A stretch of DNA of 64,000 nt, taken from assembly GCA_905216055.1 (NCBI GenBank), contig CAJMSH010000003.1, positions 62,001 to 126,000 of the forward strand, read 5' to 3'. Made by a program: the position numbers and the translations under genes. Numbering within the stretch: position 1 is the first letter of the stretch; every line of letters begins with the position of its first letter. Positions 1 through 8,929 of this stretch are shown piece by piece. The notes under the pieces were generated by a model. The model had not been told where the DNA came from and made no database searches. It worked only from the letters and a program-made list of their open reading frames with translations. This DNA comes from an uncultured bacterium (GTDB taxonomy: Bacteria; Cyanobacteriota; Vampirovibrionia; Gastranaerophilales; Gastranaerophilaceae).

Positions 1-1
1 T

Positions 2-403
2 TTTATCGGCGACATTTCCAAATTGAGTGACAAGCTTCAAAAAATTCTTGCAAATTCTGTTGAAACTACAAAAAATAATACAGGAGTTCATTTACAGATT
101 GCATTTAATTACGGTTCAAGAGATGAAATTGTGCATGCCGTTAAAAATATTGTTGCACAAGGGATTAAGCCTGAAGATATCACTGAAGATTTGATATCCG
201 AAAACTTATACACCAAAAATATTCCTGATCCTGATTTGCTAATAAGAACAGGCGGAGAAATGAGAATATCAAATTACCTCTTGTGGCAAATTGCATATTC
301 TGAAATATATATAACAAAACAATATTGGCCTGAATTCGATAAAGCTTCACTGGCTCTTGCTATTGAAGAATTCCATAATCGCCAAAGAAGATTTGGAAAA
401 TAA
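2..403 (+). CDS. uppS: Undecaprenyl diphosphate synthase, 3' part (5' end outside window)
   Basis: The product makes undecaprenyl diphosphate, the lipid carrier for peptidoglycan and O-antigen-type glycans, by cis-condensation of isopentenyl units at the inner membrane face. The frame is open from base 2 and reads FIGDISKLSDK before the first internal TTG at 23, so the gene starts upstream of the window. Family hallmarks visible are the NYGSRDEI segment, the RTGGEMRISNYLLWQ pyrophosphate-binding segment and the WPEF motif near the C-terminus, which ends in the usual HNRQRRFGK-type tail. About half of a typical ~240-residue enzyme is present. rdgB follows 114 bases later on the same strand. 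Confidence 0.95.
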   Translation, partial: FIGDISKLSDKLQKILANSVETTKNNTGVHLQIAFNYGSRDEIVHAVKNIVAQGIKPEDITEDLISENLYTKNIPDPDLLIRTGGEMRISNYLLWQIAYSEIYITKQYWPEFDKASLALAIEEFHNRQRRFGK

Positions 404-517
404 ATTTTAAGAGGGCAAGCTATTCAAAAAGGCAGATTACAGGTTATTTTAAATAAAGCCAAACTTTTTAACCTCCTGTCCCAAAACTTCTATAAAGCCC
501 GTAAAGGATATAAATGT

Positions 518-1105
518 ATGACTCAAACAATTGTATTTGCAACAGGAAACGCTCATAAATTACAAGAAATACAAGATATTGCAAAAGATACCGGTATAAA
601 ATTTGTTTTGCCGCCAGATAACTTTAACCCGATTGAAAACGGTAAAACTTTTGAAGAAAATTCATTTATAAAAGCAAAAGAAGCTGCAAAAGTGAGCGGG
701 GAAATTTCACTTGCAGATGATTCTGGACTATGCGTGGAAGCACTTGACGGTGCACCTGGGATTTATTCTGCAAGATATGAAACAACTCCGCAAAAAAGAA
801 TTGATAAATTATTAAACGTATTAAAAAATGAGAAAAACAGAAACGCAAAATTTGTATGCGCAATGACACTTGTTGACAGTGAAGGAAAAATCTTATTCCA
901 AACAAGAGGGGAATGCTTTGGCAAAATTGCAGAAAAACAATCAGGTCAAAACGGATTTGGCTACGATCCTGTTTTTCTAACAAAAGATACCGAATACAAA
1001 CAAACTATGGCAGAAATGACAGAAGACGAGAAAAATGAAATTTCTCACCGCAGCAGAGCACTAAGAAAAGTTTTGGAATTTTTAAATACCAACCCAACTA
1101 ATTAA
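518..1105 (+). CDS. rdgB: RdgB/HAM1-type dITP/XTP pyrophosphatase
   Basis: A house-cleaning nucleotide pyrophosphatase that hydrolyses non-canonical purine nucleotides (dITP, XTP) to monophosphates so they are not incorporated into nucleic acids; cytoplasmic. The 195-residue length is normal for the family. The sequence shows the N-terminal TGNAHK nucleotide-binding motif (residues 9-14), ENSFIKA (47-53), the DDSG metal-binding motif (67-70), GAPGIYSARY (78-87), the GFGYDPVF motif and SHRSRAL near the end. An AAAGG sequence at 503-507 precedes the chosen ATG by about ten bases. No terminator is obvious after the gene. Confidence 0.96.
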   Translation: MTQTIVFATGNAHKLQEIQDIAKDTGIKFVLPPDNFNPIENGKTFEENSFIKAKEAAKVSGEISLADDSGLCVEALDGAPGIYSARYETTPQKRIDKLLNVLKNEKNRNAKFVCAMTLVDSEGKILFQTRGECFGKIAEKQSGQNGFGYDPVFLTKDTEYKQTMAEMTEDEKNEISHRSRALRKVLEFLNTNPTN

Positions 1106-1194
1106 ATTTATATTAAATAAAGTATATAATTTTTAATATTTGTCAAAAAGAAAGATTTATCATAATCAACAGGGCAATTTTTGAAATAATTTTA

Positions 1195-1224
1195 TTGACA
1201 CCCGTTTATGTTTAATAGTAAAAT
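1195..1224 (+). promoter_or_regulatory. Sigma-70 type promoter of the RND efflux operon
   Basis: TTGACA (1195-1200) is separated by 18 bases from TAAAAT (1219-1224), giving a consensus -35 and a good -10 element. The next gene start is at 1286, behind a GGGAG ribosome-binding site at 1276-1280. The predicted leader is about 55 bases. No operator for a local repressor was recognised. Confidence 0.65.
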
Positions 1225-1285
1225 AGGAATGTTGCAAAAACAACACAATTAACCGATTTTATCTTAAATCAGACAGGGAGAGACA

Positions 1286-2440
1286 ATGAAAAAAAATATT
1301 ATAATATTTTTGTCTATAATTATTGCAGCAATACTCATAAGATTTGGATACGCCAAAGTTTCAAGTATTATGCAAAACAAGTCAATGCTTAACAAACCGG
1401 CACCAAGTGTTACGGTACAAGCAATCGGAACTCAAAAAGTTATTCGCAAATTTGAAGCACCCGGAAGAGTCGTTTCAAAATACAGAGTAGACGTTTTAGC
1501 TCGTATTTCAGGATATCTTGAAAAAAGCTACTTTAAAGAAGGTGATTACGTAAAACAAGGACAAATCTTGTTCTTAATCGAGCCGACAGAATATTCAAAT
1601 GCTGCAAACGTTGCAGGAGCTAATGTAAGAAACTTAAGAGCCCAGCTTGTATATGCCGAAAAACAACTCAGACGTGCCGCAGAACTTGTAAAAAAAGATT
1701 ACATTGCAAAAGCGCAATATGACCAACTATTATCTAACAGAGATGCTCTAAAAGCTCAACTTGCATCTGCAGAAGCATCCTATAACGATGCAAACAGAAA
1801 TCTAGGTTACACAAGAGTAAAATCTCCTGTAAACGGGAAAGTCGGGATTATCAACGTAACTGTCGGAAACTATGTATCTCCGACATCAGGTGCTTTGACA
1901 ACAATTAACAGCACAAACCCGATATATGTAACATTCCCGCTGGATTCTACTGATTTTCAGGTGCTTGCAAACGCTGATAAAGCTAACAACAAAAACCGAA
2001 AAGTTGAACTTTTACTAAGCGGTGGTGCAAAATATCCTATAAACGGAGTTCAAGACTTCCAAGACAACAAAGTTGACCAATCAACAGGCACAGTAACCCT
2101 TAGAGCTACATTCCAAAACCCTAACAATGAACTTATACACGGAGAATTTGTAACAGTCAGATTATATTCAAACAATCCTGTAGAAGTTCCTGTTGCACCT
2201 GTAACTGCTGTTCTTGAAAATCAGGCAGGTAAATATGTTTATAAACTTGATGAAAATAATTTACCACAACTAACATACGTAAAAATTGGCGAACAAAACG
2301 GTAATAATTGGATTATAAACGAAGGATTACAAAAAGGAGATAGAATTATAACTGAAGGCTTACAAAAAGTCATTCCGGGGAAACCAGTTAAAATCGTAAC
2401 AGAAGAAGAAATGAAAAAAATTAAATCACAAGGTAACTAA
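1286..2440 (+). CDS. RND efflux periplasmic adaptor (membrane fusion protein)
   Basis: A 384-residue AcrA/MexA-family adaptor that links the inner-membrane RND pump to the outer-membrane channel in the periplasm. An N-terminal hydrophobic segment (about residues 4-22) anchors or exports it; there is no lipobox cysteine, unlike AcrA. A biotinyl/lipoyl-like half (GYLEKSYFKEGDYVKQGQ) is followed by a long alpha-hairpin rich in Ala, Gln and Lys (about 115-175), the second lipoyl half (VKSPVNGKVG) and beta-barrel domains. It is the first gene of the adaptor-pump-channel operon, behind its own promoter. The drug or metabolite exported cannot be told from sequence. Confidence 0.94.
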   Translation: MKKNIIIFLSIIIAAILIRFGYAKVSSIMQNKSMLNKPAPSVTVQAIGTQKVIRKFEAPGRVVSKYRVDVLARISGYLEKSYFKEGDYVKQGQILFLIEPTEYSNAANVAGANVRNLRAQLVYAEKQLRRAAELVKKDYIAKAQYDQLLSNRDALKAQLASAEASYNDANRNLGYTRVKSPVNGKVGIINVTVGNYVSPTSGALTTINSTNPIYVTFPLDSTDFQVLANADKANNKNRKVELLLSGGAKYPINGVQDFQDNKVDQSTGTVTLRATFQNPNNELIHGEFVTVRLYSNNPVEVPVAPVTAVLENQAGKYVYKLDENNLPQLTYVKIGEQNGNNWIINEGLQKGDRIITEGLQKVIPGKPVKIVTEEEMKKIKSQGN

Positions 2441-2502
2441 ATAGAAGATAAAAAAACTTTAACAATTTACATAAAATATTAATCTTCGCAAATTAAAGGG
2501 AT

Positions 2503-5500
2503 ATGATGCAAAAAGAAAATAAAGGAAATATATTTATCAAGCGCCCCAAACTGGCAATTGTAATTTCACTTGCCATTATGTTAGCGGGTATGCTTATGAT
2601 TACGACTCTTCCTTTGGAAGAATACCCGTCAATTACACCTCCTCAGGTAGTTGTTACCGCAACTTATGCAGGTGCGAGTTCTGATGTTATTGAAGACACA
2701 ATTGCAGCTCCTGTTGAAGCACAGTTAAACGGTGTTGAAGATATGATTTATATGTCTTCAACTTCTCAAAACGGTCAATATCAGCTTACTTTGTATTTTG
2801 AAATCGGTTCTGACCCTGATATGGCGGTTGTAAACGTTCAAAACCAGCTTCAACTTGTTACTCCACGTTTGCCTGAAGAAGTTAGAAGATACGGACTTTC
2901 GGTTAAAAAGTCAACAGGTGGGCCAGGTTTGATGATGATTTCCGTAAATTCACCGACACACACTTATGATTCATTATACGTTGCAAACTACGCATCTATA
3001 TATATTAAAGATGAACTTGCCCGTATCAAAGGTATAGGTAAAGTTTCAGTATTCGGTTCATCTGATTATTCTATGAGAATTTGGCTTGATGCAGGTAAAA
3101 TGGCAAACCTTGGAGTTTCTGTTTCCGAGGTTAATGCAGCAATCCAAGCTCAAAACACTCAGGTTCCTGCAGGTGATTTGGGTGTTGAACCTATGAAAAA
3201 TAAGCAGATGATTAAGCTTACAATGAGAACTAAAGGCCGTTTAAAAGACGTTAAAGAATTTGAAGATATAATTATTCGTTCAAAGCCTGACGGCTCTCAA
3301 ATTAGATTAAAAGATATTGCCAGAGTAGAATTAGGTGCAGAAAGTTATTCATACTTCTCAAGAATTGGCGGAAAAGATACCGCAATGATTTCCATAAGCC
3401 AATTACCTGAAGCTAACGCTATTGATTTGTCAAACAAAATCAGAGCAAAAATGGCAGAATTAAGTAAAAGTTTCCCGCAAGGTATTGAATATAAAATTCA
3501 GCGTGATGAAACAGATTTCGTTAGAGAATCAATTAAAGAAGTTATTAACGCAATCGCCCTTGCAATTGTGCTTGTAGGTATCGTAACTTATATGTTCCTT
3601 GGAAGTGCAAGAGCAGCATTAATTCCATTCTGCGCAATCCCTGTTTCTCTAATCGGGGTATTTATCTTTATGAATATTCTCGGTTTCTCGGTAAACTTGC
3701 TTATCTTATTCGGACTTGTATTAGCGGTAGGTCTGGTTGTAGATGATGCTATCGTTGTACTTGAAAACACGCAAAGACACATTCAGGAAGGCAAAAATCC
3801 TGTTGATGCAACAGAAATTACAATGGAGGAAGTATTTGGCGCAGTATTGGCAACATCTCTTGTATTGATGGCAGTATTCGTTCCTGTATCATTTATGTCA
3901 GGAATTACAGGTCAAATGTTCAGACAGTTTGCATTGTGTATTGCATCATCAATCGGTCTTTCAACACTTGTTGCTCTTACTCTTGCACCTGCTCTTTGTG
4001 CAATGATTTTGAAATCAGGTGAAGAAAAAGCCGATTTTGAATTTATCCAAAAATTTGATGATTGGTTCAACGGAATCAGAGATAAATATTTGGAAGGGGT
4101 TAAAATATTTATTAACTCTCCAAAACTTACAGTAACACTTTATATTGGAGTAATCCTCTTTACATCCGTAATGTTCTGGTTAATTCCAAAAGGCTTCTTG
4201 CCAACAGAAGATAAAGGTGCTGTTTTCTCTCAAATACAGCTACCTGACGGTTCTTCAGCATCAAGAACAGAAATGGTTGCAAAAGAAGTTGAATCAAGAA
4301 TTCTTCAAATCCCTGGGGTTGATACAACAATTAACCTTGTAGGATATTCAGGAGAAAATACGGCACTTATTGTTGCTCAGTTGAAAAATTGGTCTGAACG
4401 TAAAAGCAAAGATCAATCTATGCAAAGTATTTTAAGCAAAATCAAAAAAGAATTTGCAAATTATCCGTCAGCAACAATTGCATCATTCTCACCTCCATCA
4501 ATTTCAGGTTTAGGTATGTTTGGTGGTTTTGAATACCAGCTTTTGGATAAAGGCGACAGAACTCCTCAACAACTTTATGATGAAGCTCAAAAAATTATTG
4601 CAGCAGCAAATAAAAGTCCTGATTTCCAAATGGTTTATACATCATTCACAGCAAACTTGCCTCAATTACTAATAAAAGTTGATGAGAGAAAAGCTCTTGC
4701 TCAAGGTGTTGACATAAACGAAATATATAGTGCATTATCAGGCTATTTCGGGAAATCATACGTAAACGACTTTAACAAATACGGTCGTGTATATCGTGTT
4801 TACCTGCAAGCAGATTCTGAATTCAGAGAAAAACCTGCAGATATTGATAAAATCTATGTAAAAAATAATGCAGGAACAATGGTTCCTCTATCTGCAGTTG
4901 TAAATATTAGCAATATTGTAGGGCCATACAGTTTGACAAGGTTTAATATGTACCCGTCAATCCTTATAAACGGTCAGGCAAGAGAAGGCGTAAGTTCCGG
5001 TCAGGCAATAAGCACTATGGAAAAACTTTCGGATGAAGTTCTTCCTAAAGATATGGGTTACGCTTGGTCAGGCAGCTCTTTACAGGAAAAAGAATCAAGC
5101 GGACAAATTGGTCCAATCCTTGCAATGTCACTTGTTTTCATCTACTTATTCCTTGTAGGGTTGTATGAAAGCTGGATGCTGCCGATAGCCGTACTTTTAA
5201 TATCTCCGGTAGCCCTTGTCGGTGCATTGTTCTTCCAATATGTATCAGGTTATTCACTCGACTTGTATTCTCAAATCGGACTTGTTATGTTAATCGGTTT
5301 GTCTACAAAACAGGCAATCTTGATTATTGAATTTGCAAAAGACGCACACGAAGCAGGTATGAGCATAACAGAATCAGCTATGCAAGCTGCTAAACTAAGA
5401 TTTAGAGCCGTTATGATGACAAACATTGCATTTATCTTAGGTCTTTTACCTTTGGTATTTGCAAAAGGTGCAGGTGCAGCAAGCAGAAACTCCGTAGGTA

Positions 5501-5634
5501 TGACAGTATTTGGCGGAATGCTTGCGGTTGCATTCATCGGGACATCTCTTGTTCCGGCATTTTTCGTTATGGTTGAAAACTTTAAAGTATTCGCCTCTAA
5601 ACAAGCAAAAAAACTAAAAAATAAGGATAAATAA
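2503..5634 (+). CDS. RND efflux pump, AcrB/HAE1 family inner-membrane transporter
   Basis: A 1043-residue proton-driven resistance-nodulation-division transporter, the normal length for the AcrB class. It has the expected plan of TM1, a large porter loop, TM2-TM7, a second porter loop and TM8-TM12. The pair of aspartates essential for proton relay in TM4 is present (GLVVDDAIVVLEN, Asp414-Asp415), as is the N-terminal FIKRPKLAIVIS entry to TM1. Two ATGs, at 2503 and 2506, could both serve as the start. The gene lies 62 bases after the adaptor and 4 bases before the TolC-like gene, so the three form one operon. Substrate unknown; multidrug efflux is the family default. Confidence 0.95.
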   Translation: MMQKENKGNIFIKRPKLAIVISLAIMLAGMLMITTLPLEEYPSITPPQVVVTATYAGASSDVIEDTIAAPVEAQLNGVEDMIYMSSTSQNGQYQLTLYFEIGSDPDMAVVNVQNQLQLVTPRLPEEVRRYGLSVKKSTGGPGLMMISVNSPTHTYDSLYVANYASIYIKDELARIKGIGKVSVFGSSDYSMRIWLDAGKMANLGVSVSEVNAAIQAQNTQVPAGDLGVEPMKNKQMIKLTMRTKGRLKDVKEFEDIIIRSKPDGSQIRLKDIARVELGAESYSYFSRIGGKDTAMISISQLPEANAIDLSNKIRAKMAELSKSFPQGIEYKIQRDETDFVRESIKEVINAIALAIVLVGIVTYMFLGSARAALIPFCAIPVSLIGVFIFMNILGFSVNLLILFGLVLAVGLVVDDAIVVLENTQRHIQEGKNPVDATEITMEEVFGAVLATSLVLMAVFVPVSFMSGITGQMFRQFALCIASSIGLSTLVALTLAPALCAMILKSGEEKADFEFIQKFDDWFNGIRDKYLEGVKIFINSPKLTVTLYIGVILFTSVMFWLIPKGFLPTEDKGAVFSQIQLPDGSSASRTEMVAKEVESRILQIPGVDTTINLVGYSGENTALIVAQLKNWSERKSKDQSMQSILSKIKKEFANYPSATIASFSPPSISGLGMFGGFEYQLLDKGDRTPQQLYDEAQKIIAAANKSPDFQMVYTSFTANLPQLLIKVDERKALAQGVDINEIYSALSGYFGKSYVNDFNKYGRVYRVYLQADSEFREKPADIDKIYVKNNAGTMVPLSAVVNISNIVGPYSLTRFNMYPSILINGQAREGVSSGQAISTMEKLSDEVLPKDMGYAWSGSSLQEKESSGQIGPILAMSLVFIYLFLVGLYESWMLPIAVLLISPVALVGALFFQYVSGYSLDLYSQIGLVMLIGLSTKQAILIIEFAKDAHEAGMSITESAMQAAKLRFRAVMMTNIAFILGLLPLVFAKGAGAASRNSVGMTVFGGMLAVAFIGTSLVPAFFVMVENFKVFASKQAKKLKNKDK

Positions 5635-5638
5635 TTCA

Positions 5639-7057
5639 ATGTTAAAAAAAATAATAATATTAAGTTTAATATTTAGTTTAACAGGGATTAACGCTTTTTC
5701 AGCAGATGATATCGGAAACAAAGTTAACGAAAAAGAATACCCCTCCTCTGATGCCGTTCTTCCAAAGCAAAATGGGAATGCAGATTTTATAATAGAAGGT
5801 TCTGTTGAAAAAAATATTGATATGACACTTGATAAATGTATCGAGCTTGCACTTGGAAATAACCCTCAAATTAATGCGGCATTCCATGATATTCTAGCTT
5901 CAGATACAAGAATAAAACAAGTTTGGTCAAATTATTTTCCACAATTTTCTTGGCAAACAGGCTACACAAGAATCCGTCAATTACAATTGTCAGATGTATT
6001 CAACAGAAACTTAACGTTTAATTACTATATTCTTGGGCAAATTACGCTTCAACAAATGCTTTACGACTTTGGTGTAACTCAAAACCAAGCAACAATAAGA
6101 AGATTGGATTATGAAGCAAACAAAACAACACTTGCTGCAACAATAAATGATATTATTTATCAAACAAAAGATGCCTACTACAATCTTTTATATGCAATGG
6201 AAAACAAAAGAGTTGCAGAAGATACAGTGAAGAAATTTGAAATGTTTTATAATCAGGCAAAAGCATTCTACGAAATCGGTATGAACCCAAAGGTTGACGT
6301 TACAATCGCAGAAGTAAACCTGAGTAATGCTAAATTACAGCTAATCCAGGCAGACAATGCCGTAAACCTTGCGATTGCAAAATTAAACAATGTAATGGGT
6401 GTTCCTTTTATTGATAAATACAACGTTCAAGAAAGATTGAATTATTACCCTGTCGATATAACCTTTAATGAAGCAATAGACATTGCAAGAGAAGCCCGCC
6501 CTGAATTAAAACTTGCAGAAATAAAAGTTGAAAGCGCAAACCAAACAATAAAATTAACTAAAAAATCATATTTCCCAACACTATCTGTAGAAGGTCAACT
6601 TCAAATAGGTGGTAAAAGTTGGGCATCAAATTACGGTTACAATTTCGGCGGCTACTTAAACTTCCCGACAATAAACGGAATGTTAATCAAAAACGAAATA
6701 AAAGAAGCCAGATACCTTTATGATAAAGAAATTGCAAACGCTAAAAACACTCAAAACGAAATCTATCTGGAAATTCAAAACGCATTCTTAATGCTTGAGG
6801 AAAAGAAAAATCAAATGCCTGTTGCAATGCTGGGTGTAAAACAGGCAAAAGAAAACTATGAGCTTTCTTATGGCAGATACCGCGTTGGAGAAGCAAACCC
6901 GACAGAGCTTAAAGATGCACAAATTAACTACCAACAAGCTCAACTAAGCTATTACAATGCCCTATATCAATATAATTCAGCCAAAGCAGCCCTTGAAAAA
7001 GCAATTGGGAAAAACTTAACCCAAAATACAGGCGATATAGTTGAATTAGGGAAATAA
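5639..7057 (+). CDS. TolC-family outer-membrane efflux protein
   Basis: A 472-residue outer-membrane channel of the OEP/TolC family that completes the tripartite RND exporter. A signal peptide is visible (KKIIILSLIFSLTGINAFSA, cleavage near residue 22). The mature chain carries two related halves with long amphipathic helices and the typical LDKCIELALGNNPQI and IDIAREARPELKLAEI starts of each half. Its start codon lies 4 bases after the pump stop codon, indicating translational coupling. It is the last gene of the operon. Length and organisation are normal and all residues expected for a complete channel seem present. Confidence 0.93.
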   Translation: MLKKIIILSLIFSLTGINAFSADDIGNKVNEKEYPSSDAVLPKQNGNADFIIEGSVEKNIDMTLDKCIELALGNNPQINAAFHDILASDTRIKQVWSNYFPQFSWQTGYTRIRQLQLSDVFNRNLTFNYYILGQITLQQMLYDFGVTQNQATIRRLDYEANKTTLAATINDIIYQTKDAYYNLLYAMENKRVAEDTVKKFEMFYNQAKAFYEIGMNPKVDVTIAEVNLSNAKLQLIQADNAVNLAIAKLNNVMGVPFIDKYNVQERLNYYPVDITFNEAIDIAREARPELKLAEIKVESANQTIKLTKKSYFPTLSVEGQLQIGGKSWASNYGYNFGGYLNFPTINGMLIKNEIKEARYLYDKEIANAKNTQNEIYLEIQNAFLMLEEKKNQMPVAMLGVKQAKENYELSYGRYRVGEANPTELKDAQINYQQAQLSYYNALYQYNSAKAALEKAIGKNLTQNTGDIVELGK

Positions 7058-7184
7058 TCAAACAGTTTAAGGGATTTACGACTTTATTAAGATTTTGTAA
7101 CATAGAATAAAAGAAAAAAGCAATTTTTTGAGCTTTATATACTTTATATATATGTAAGAGATGTATAAAGAGAGAGAAAAGAAA

Positions 7185-7466
7185 ATGCTTCAAACAAAAA
7201 ATCAATTCAATAACAATACAAAAGGTAATGGTCAATTTGGTTCTTTGACAAGAAGAAATAAAAAAACAAATTCTAAAGAATTCAATATTGAAGATTATAA
7301 TTACCTGGCACAAAAAGATAAAAGAATGCGTTTCAATAACTCAAGAGATCCAATCTATTATGTATTTGATGTTATTGAAAACAGGCCAATCAAAACTTTG
7401 GCAAAAGAATTTGTAAAAGATTCATTTTTTGAAATAGCAAACTTTGTATCAAAAGTCGTTAGATAA
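7185..7466 (+). CDS. Small basic hypothetical protein (93 aa)
   Basis: I do not recognise this family. The predicted product is hydrophilic and strongly basic in its first half (stretches of Asn, Lys, Arg and Gln) with a more hydrophobic C-terminal helix (SFFEIANFVSKVV). An earlier in-frame ATG exists at 7161, but the GAGAG purine tract at 7170-7176 is well placed only for the ATG at 7185, so that start is preferred. A rho-independent terminator follows 31 bases after the stop codon, which supports a real transcript. There is no signal peptide and no link to the efflux operon beyond adjacency. Function unknown. Confidence 0.6.
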   Translation: MLQTKNQFNNNTKGNGQFGSLTRRNKKTNSKEFNIEDYNYLAQKDKRMRFNNSRDPIYYVFDVIENRPIKTLAKEFVKDSFFEIANFVSKVVR

Positions 7467-7497
7467 ATCAATAGGAAATCAGGAAAAGGAATATTTA

Positions 7498-7528
7498 AAA
7501 AGATGGCAATTATAGACCATCTTTTTTT
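7498..7528 (+). terminator. Rho-independent terminator after the 93-aa gene
   Basis: AAAGATGG (7499-7506) pairs with CCATCTTT (7517-7524) across a ten-base loop and runs into a T-tract ending at 7528. It lies 31 bases after the stop codon at 7466. Confidence 0.75.
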
Positions 7529-7530
7529 AT

Positions 7531-7679
7531 TGATTAAAATTTATATTAATATTTGTAAATATATCTTTAGTATATGTTATAGATATCTATATATGTGGTA
7601 TAGATAAAATATATAAACCATTTTCTTTTTCTTTATTTTCTCCTACACACACACTAACCTTTTACCAAATATGAAATTG
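7531..7679. other. AT-rich non-coding stretch
   Basis: No convincing open reading frame is present on either strand. The stretch is mostly A and T with TATATA-type words (7560-7615) and a pyrimidine run (7620-7655). It ends in a strong plus-strand terminator (7680-7700) although the preceding gene already has its own terminator, so a short untranslated transcript may arise here. Confidence 0.5.
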
Positions 7680-7700
7680 GCCGTTCACAACGGCTTTTTT
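7680..7700 (+). terminator. Second plus-strand terminator with no obvious gene before it
   Basis: GCCGTT (7680-7685), a three-base CAC loop, AACGGC (7689-7694) and six T residues form a compact intrinsic terminator. Facing the minus strand there is no T-tract, so it works only for rightward transcription. Confidence 0.75.
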
Positions 7701-7701
7701 A

Positions 7702-7815
7702 TTGACTACAAAATTGAATAAATGATAAATGTACACCGCGCAAAAAAGTCATAGTCGCGGATTACAGGCAGACACAAATACTCCGTTTATTTTTTGCGTC
7801 TGCCTGATGTTTTTT
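7702..7815 (+). ncRNA. Candidate small RNA with own promoter and terminator
   Basis: TTGACT at 7702-7707 and a weak -10 (GATAAA, 7724-7729) precede two consecutive stem-loops. The first pairs CCGCG (7736-7740) with CGCGG (7756-7760). The second pairs CAGGCAGAC (7765-7773) with GTCTGCCTG (7798-7806), extended by flanking A-T pairs, and is followed by TTTTTT (7810-7815). The T-tract marks rightward transcription. The predicted RNA is about 80 bases and its 3' end touches the antisense of the trpS stop region. No family was recognised. The alternative is that the second hairpin is only a structure at the trpS 3' end. Confidence 0.4.
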
Positions 7816-8815
7816 AATACATTCCCATCAAATCACGAACTTTAGAAAGAACCTTTTGAGCTTCCACGCGAGCTTTTTGAGATCCTTGATTAATAATATC
7901 TTTAACTTCGTCAAGATGAGCTTCATAATAGCGTCTTTTTTCTCTGATTGGTGCAAATTTTTCATTTACCAAAGCACCTAATTGACGTTTGCAATCAGCA
8001 CATCCGCGCAATCCTTTTTCGCATTCGCATCTAACTGTTTCAACCTGTTCTTTAGAGCCGAATACATTCCAATATTTGAATGCTACTTCACACTCATCAG
8101 GGTGTCCAGGATCGCTTTTTCTCATTCTGCTTCTGTCTGTAATAGCAGTCATTATTCTTTTTGCAGTAACTTCTTCTGTATCTGATATTTTAATATCGTT
8201 ATGGAAAGATTTACCCATTTTATTTCCGTCAAGTCCACAAATCAAAGAACAATTATTAAGAAGCGGTTTAGGCTCATTGAAAAATTCTTCTTTATACAAT
8301 TTATTAAAACGTCTTGCGATATCTCTTGTAATTTCAATATGAGCAATCTGATCTTTTCCAACCGGAACAGCCGTAGAATTAAACATCATAATATCAGCAC
8401 TCATCAAAACAGGATAACCCATTAATCCGTAATTAATTTGAGAAGCAGAGCCATCCTTTGATCTAATAATTTTTGCCATATCTTTCAAACACGGGTCACG
8501 TTCAACCCAATTTTGAGGAGTAATCATACCGAGATATACATTCAATTCGGCAATCTCAGGGACTAAAGACTGTACATAAATTGTACATAAATTAGGATCA
8601 AGTCCGCAAGATAACCAATCTATAACAACATCAATAACATCTTCTCTTAAAGTTTCAGTCTTATCATATTTTGTTGTAAGAGCGTGCCAGTCTGCTACAA
8701 AGAAATAACAATCATAATTATGTTGCAAGTTAACCCAATTTTGGATAACTCCAAGATAATGACCAAAATGTAATTTTCCTGTCGGTCTCATACCGGAAAC
8801 AATTCTTTCTTTCAT
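7814..8815 (-). CDS. trpS: Tryptophanyl-tRNA synthetase
   Basis: A class I aminoacyl-tRNA synthetase that charges tRNA-Trp in the cytoplasm. The 333-residue length is typical of bacterial TrpS. The HIGH-type motif appears as HFGHYLG (residues 16-22) and the KMSKS-type loop as KMGKS (199-203). The open frame reaches back to 8881, but the ATG at 8815 is preceded by a strong AAGGGAAGG ribosome-binding site and starts exactly where family members start (KERIVSGMRPTGKLH). The C-terminal region contains extra Cys residues (CECEKGLRGCADCKRQ), seen in some bacterial homologues. It is divergent from lptB. Confidence 0.96.
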   Translation of the reverse strand: MKERIVSGMRPTGKLHFGHYLGVIQNWVNLQHNYDCYFFVADWHALTTKYDKTETLREDVIDVVIDWLSCGLDPNLCTIYVQSLVPEIAELNVYLGMITPQNWVERDPCLKDMAKIIRSKDGSASQINYGLMGYPVLMSADIMMFNSTAVPVGKDQIAHIEITRDIARRFNKLYKEEFFNEPKPLLNNCSLICGLDGNKMGKSFHNDIKISDTEEVTAKRIMTAITDRSRMRKSDPGHPDECEVAFKYWNVFGSKEQVETVRCECEKGLRGCADCKRQLGALVNEKFAPIREKRRYYEAHLDEVKDIINQGSQKARVEAQKVLSKVRDLMGMY

Positions 8816-8839
8816 AGCCTTCCCTTTCTTTTCTAAAAT

Positions 8840-8868
8840 ATTATAACAAAAATAAAAAACAGAGTCAC
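8840..8868 (-). promoter_or_regulatory. trpS promoter (extended -10)
   Basis: On the minus strand GTGACT (complement of 8863-8868) is followed after 17 bases by TATAAT (complement of 8840-8845), preceded by TGT, an extended -10. The start codon at 8815 lies about 25 bases downstream of the -10. Confidence 0.6.
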
Positions 8869-8929
8869 GAAAAAATTGCAATATAAGTTTTTTTCAAGTA
8901 AAATGTTTTTATAAACTGAGGGGTATGAA

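Noticed and set aside
5271..5639. 122-residue minus-strand frame at the end of the RND pump gene
   Set aside because: It is antisense to conserved pump helices, with no promoter or ribosome-binding site.
7540..7620. TATATA-rich stretch considered as an attachment site or origin element
   Set aside because: No repeats of DnaA-box type, no integrase gene and no direct repeats were found.
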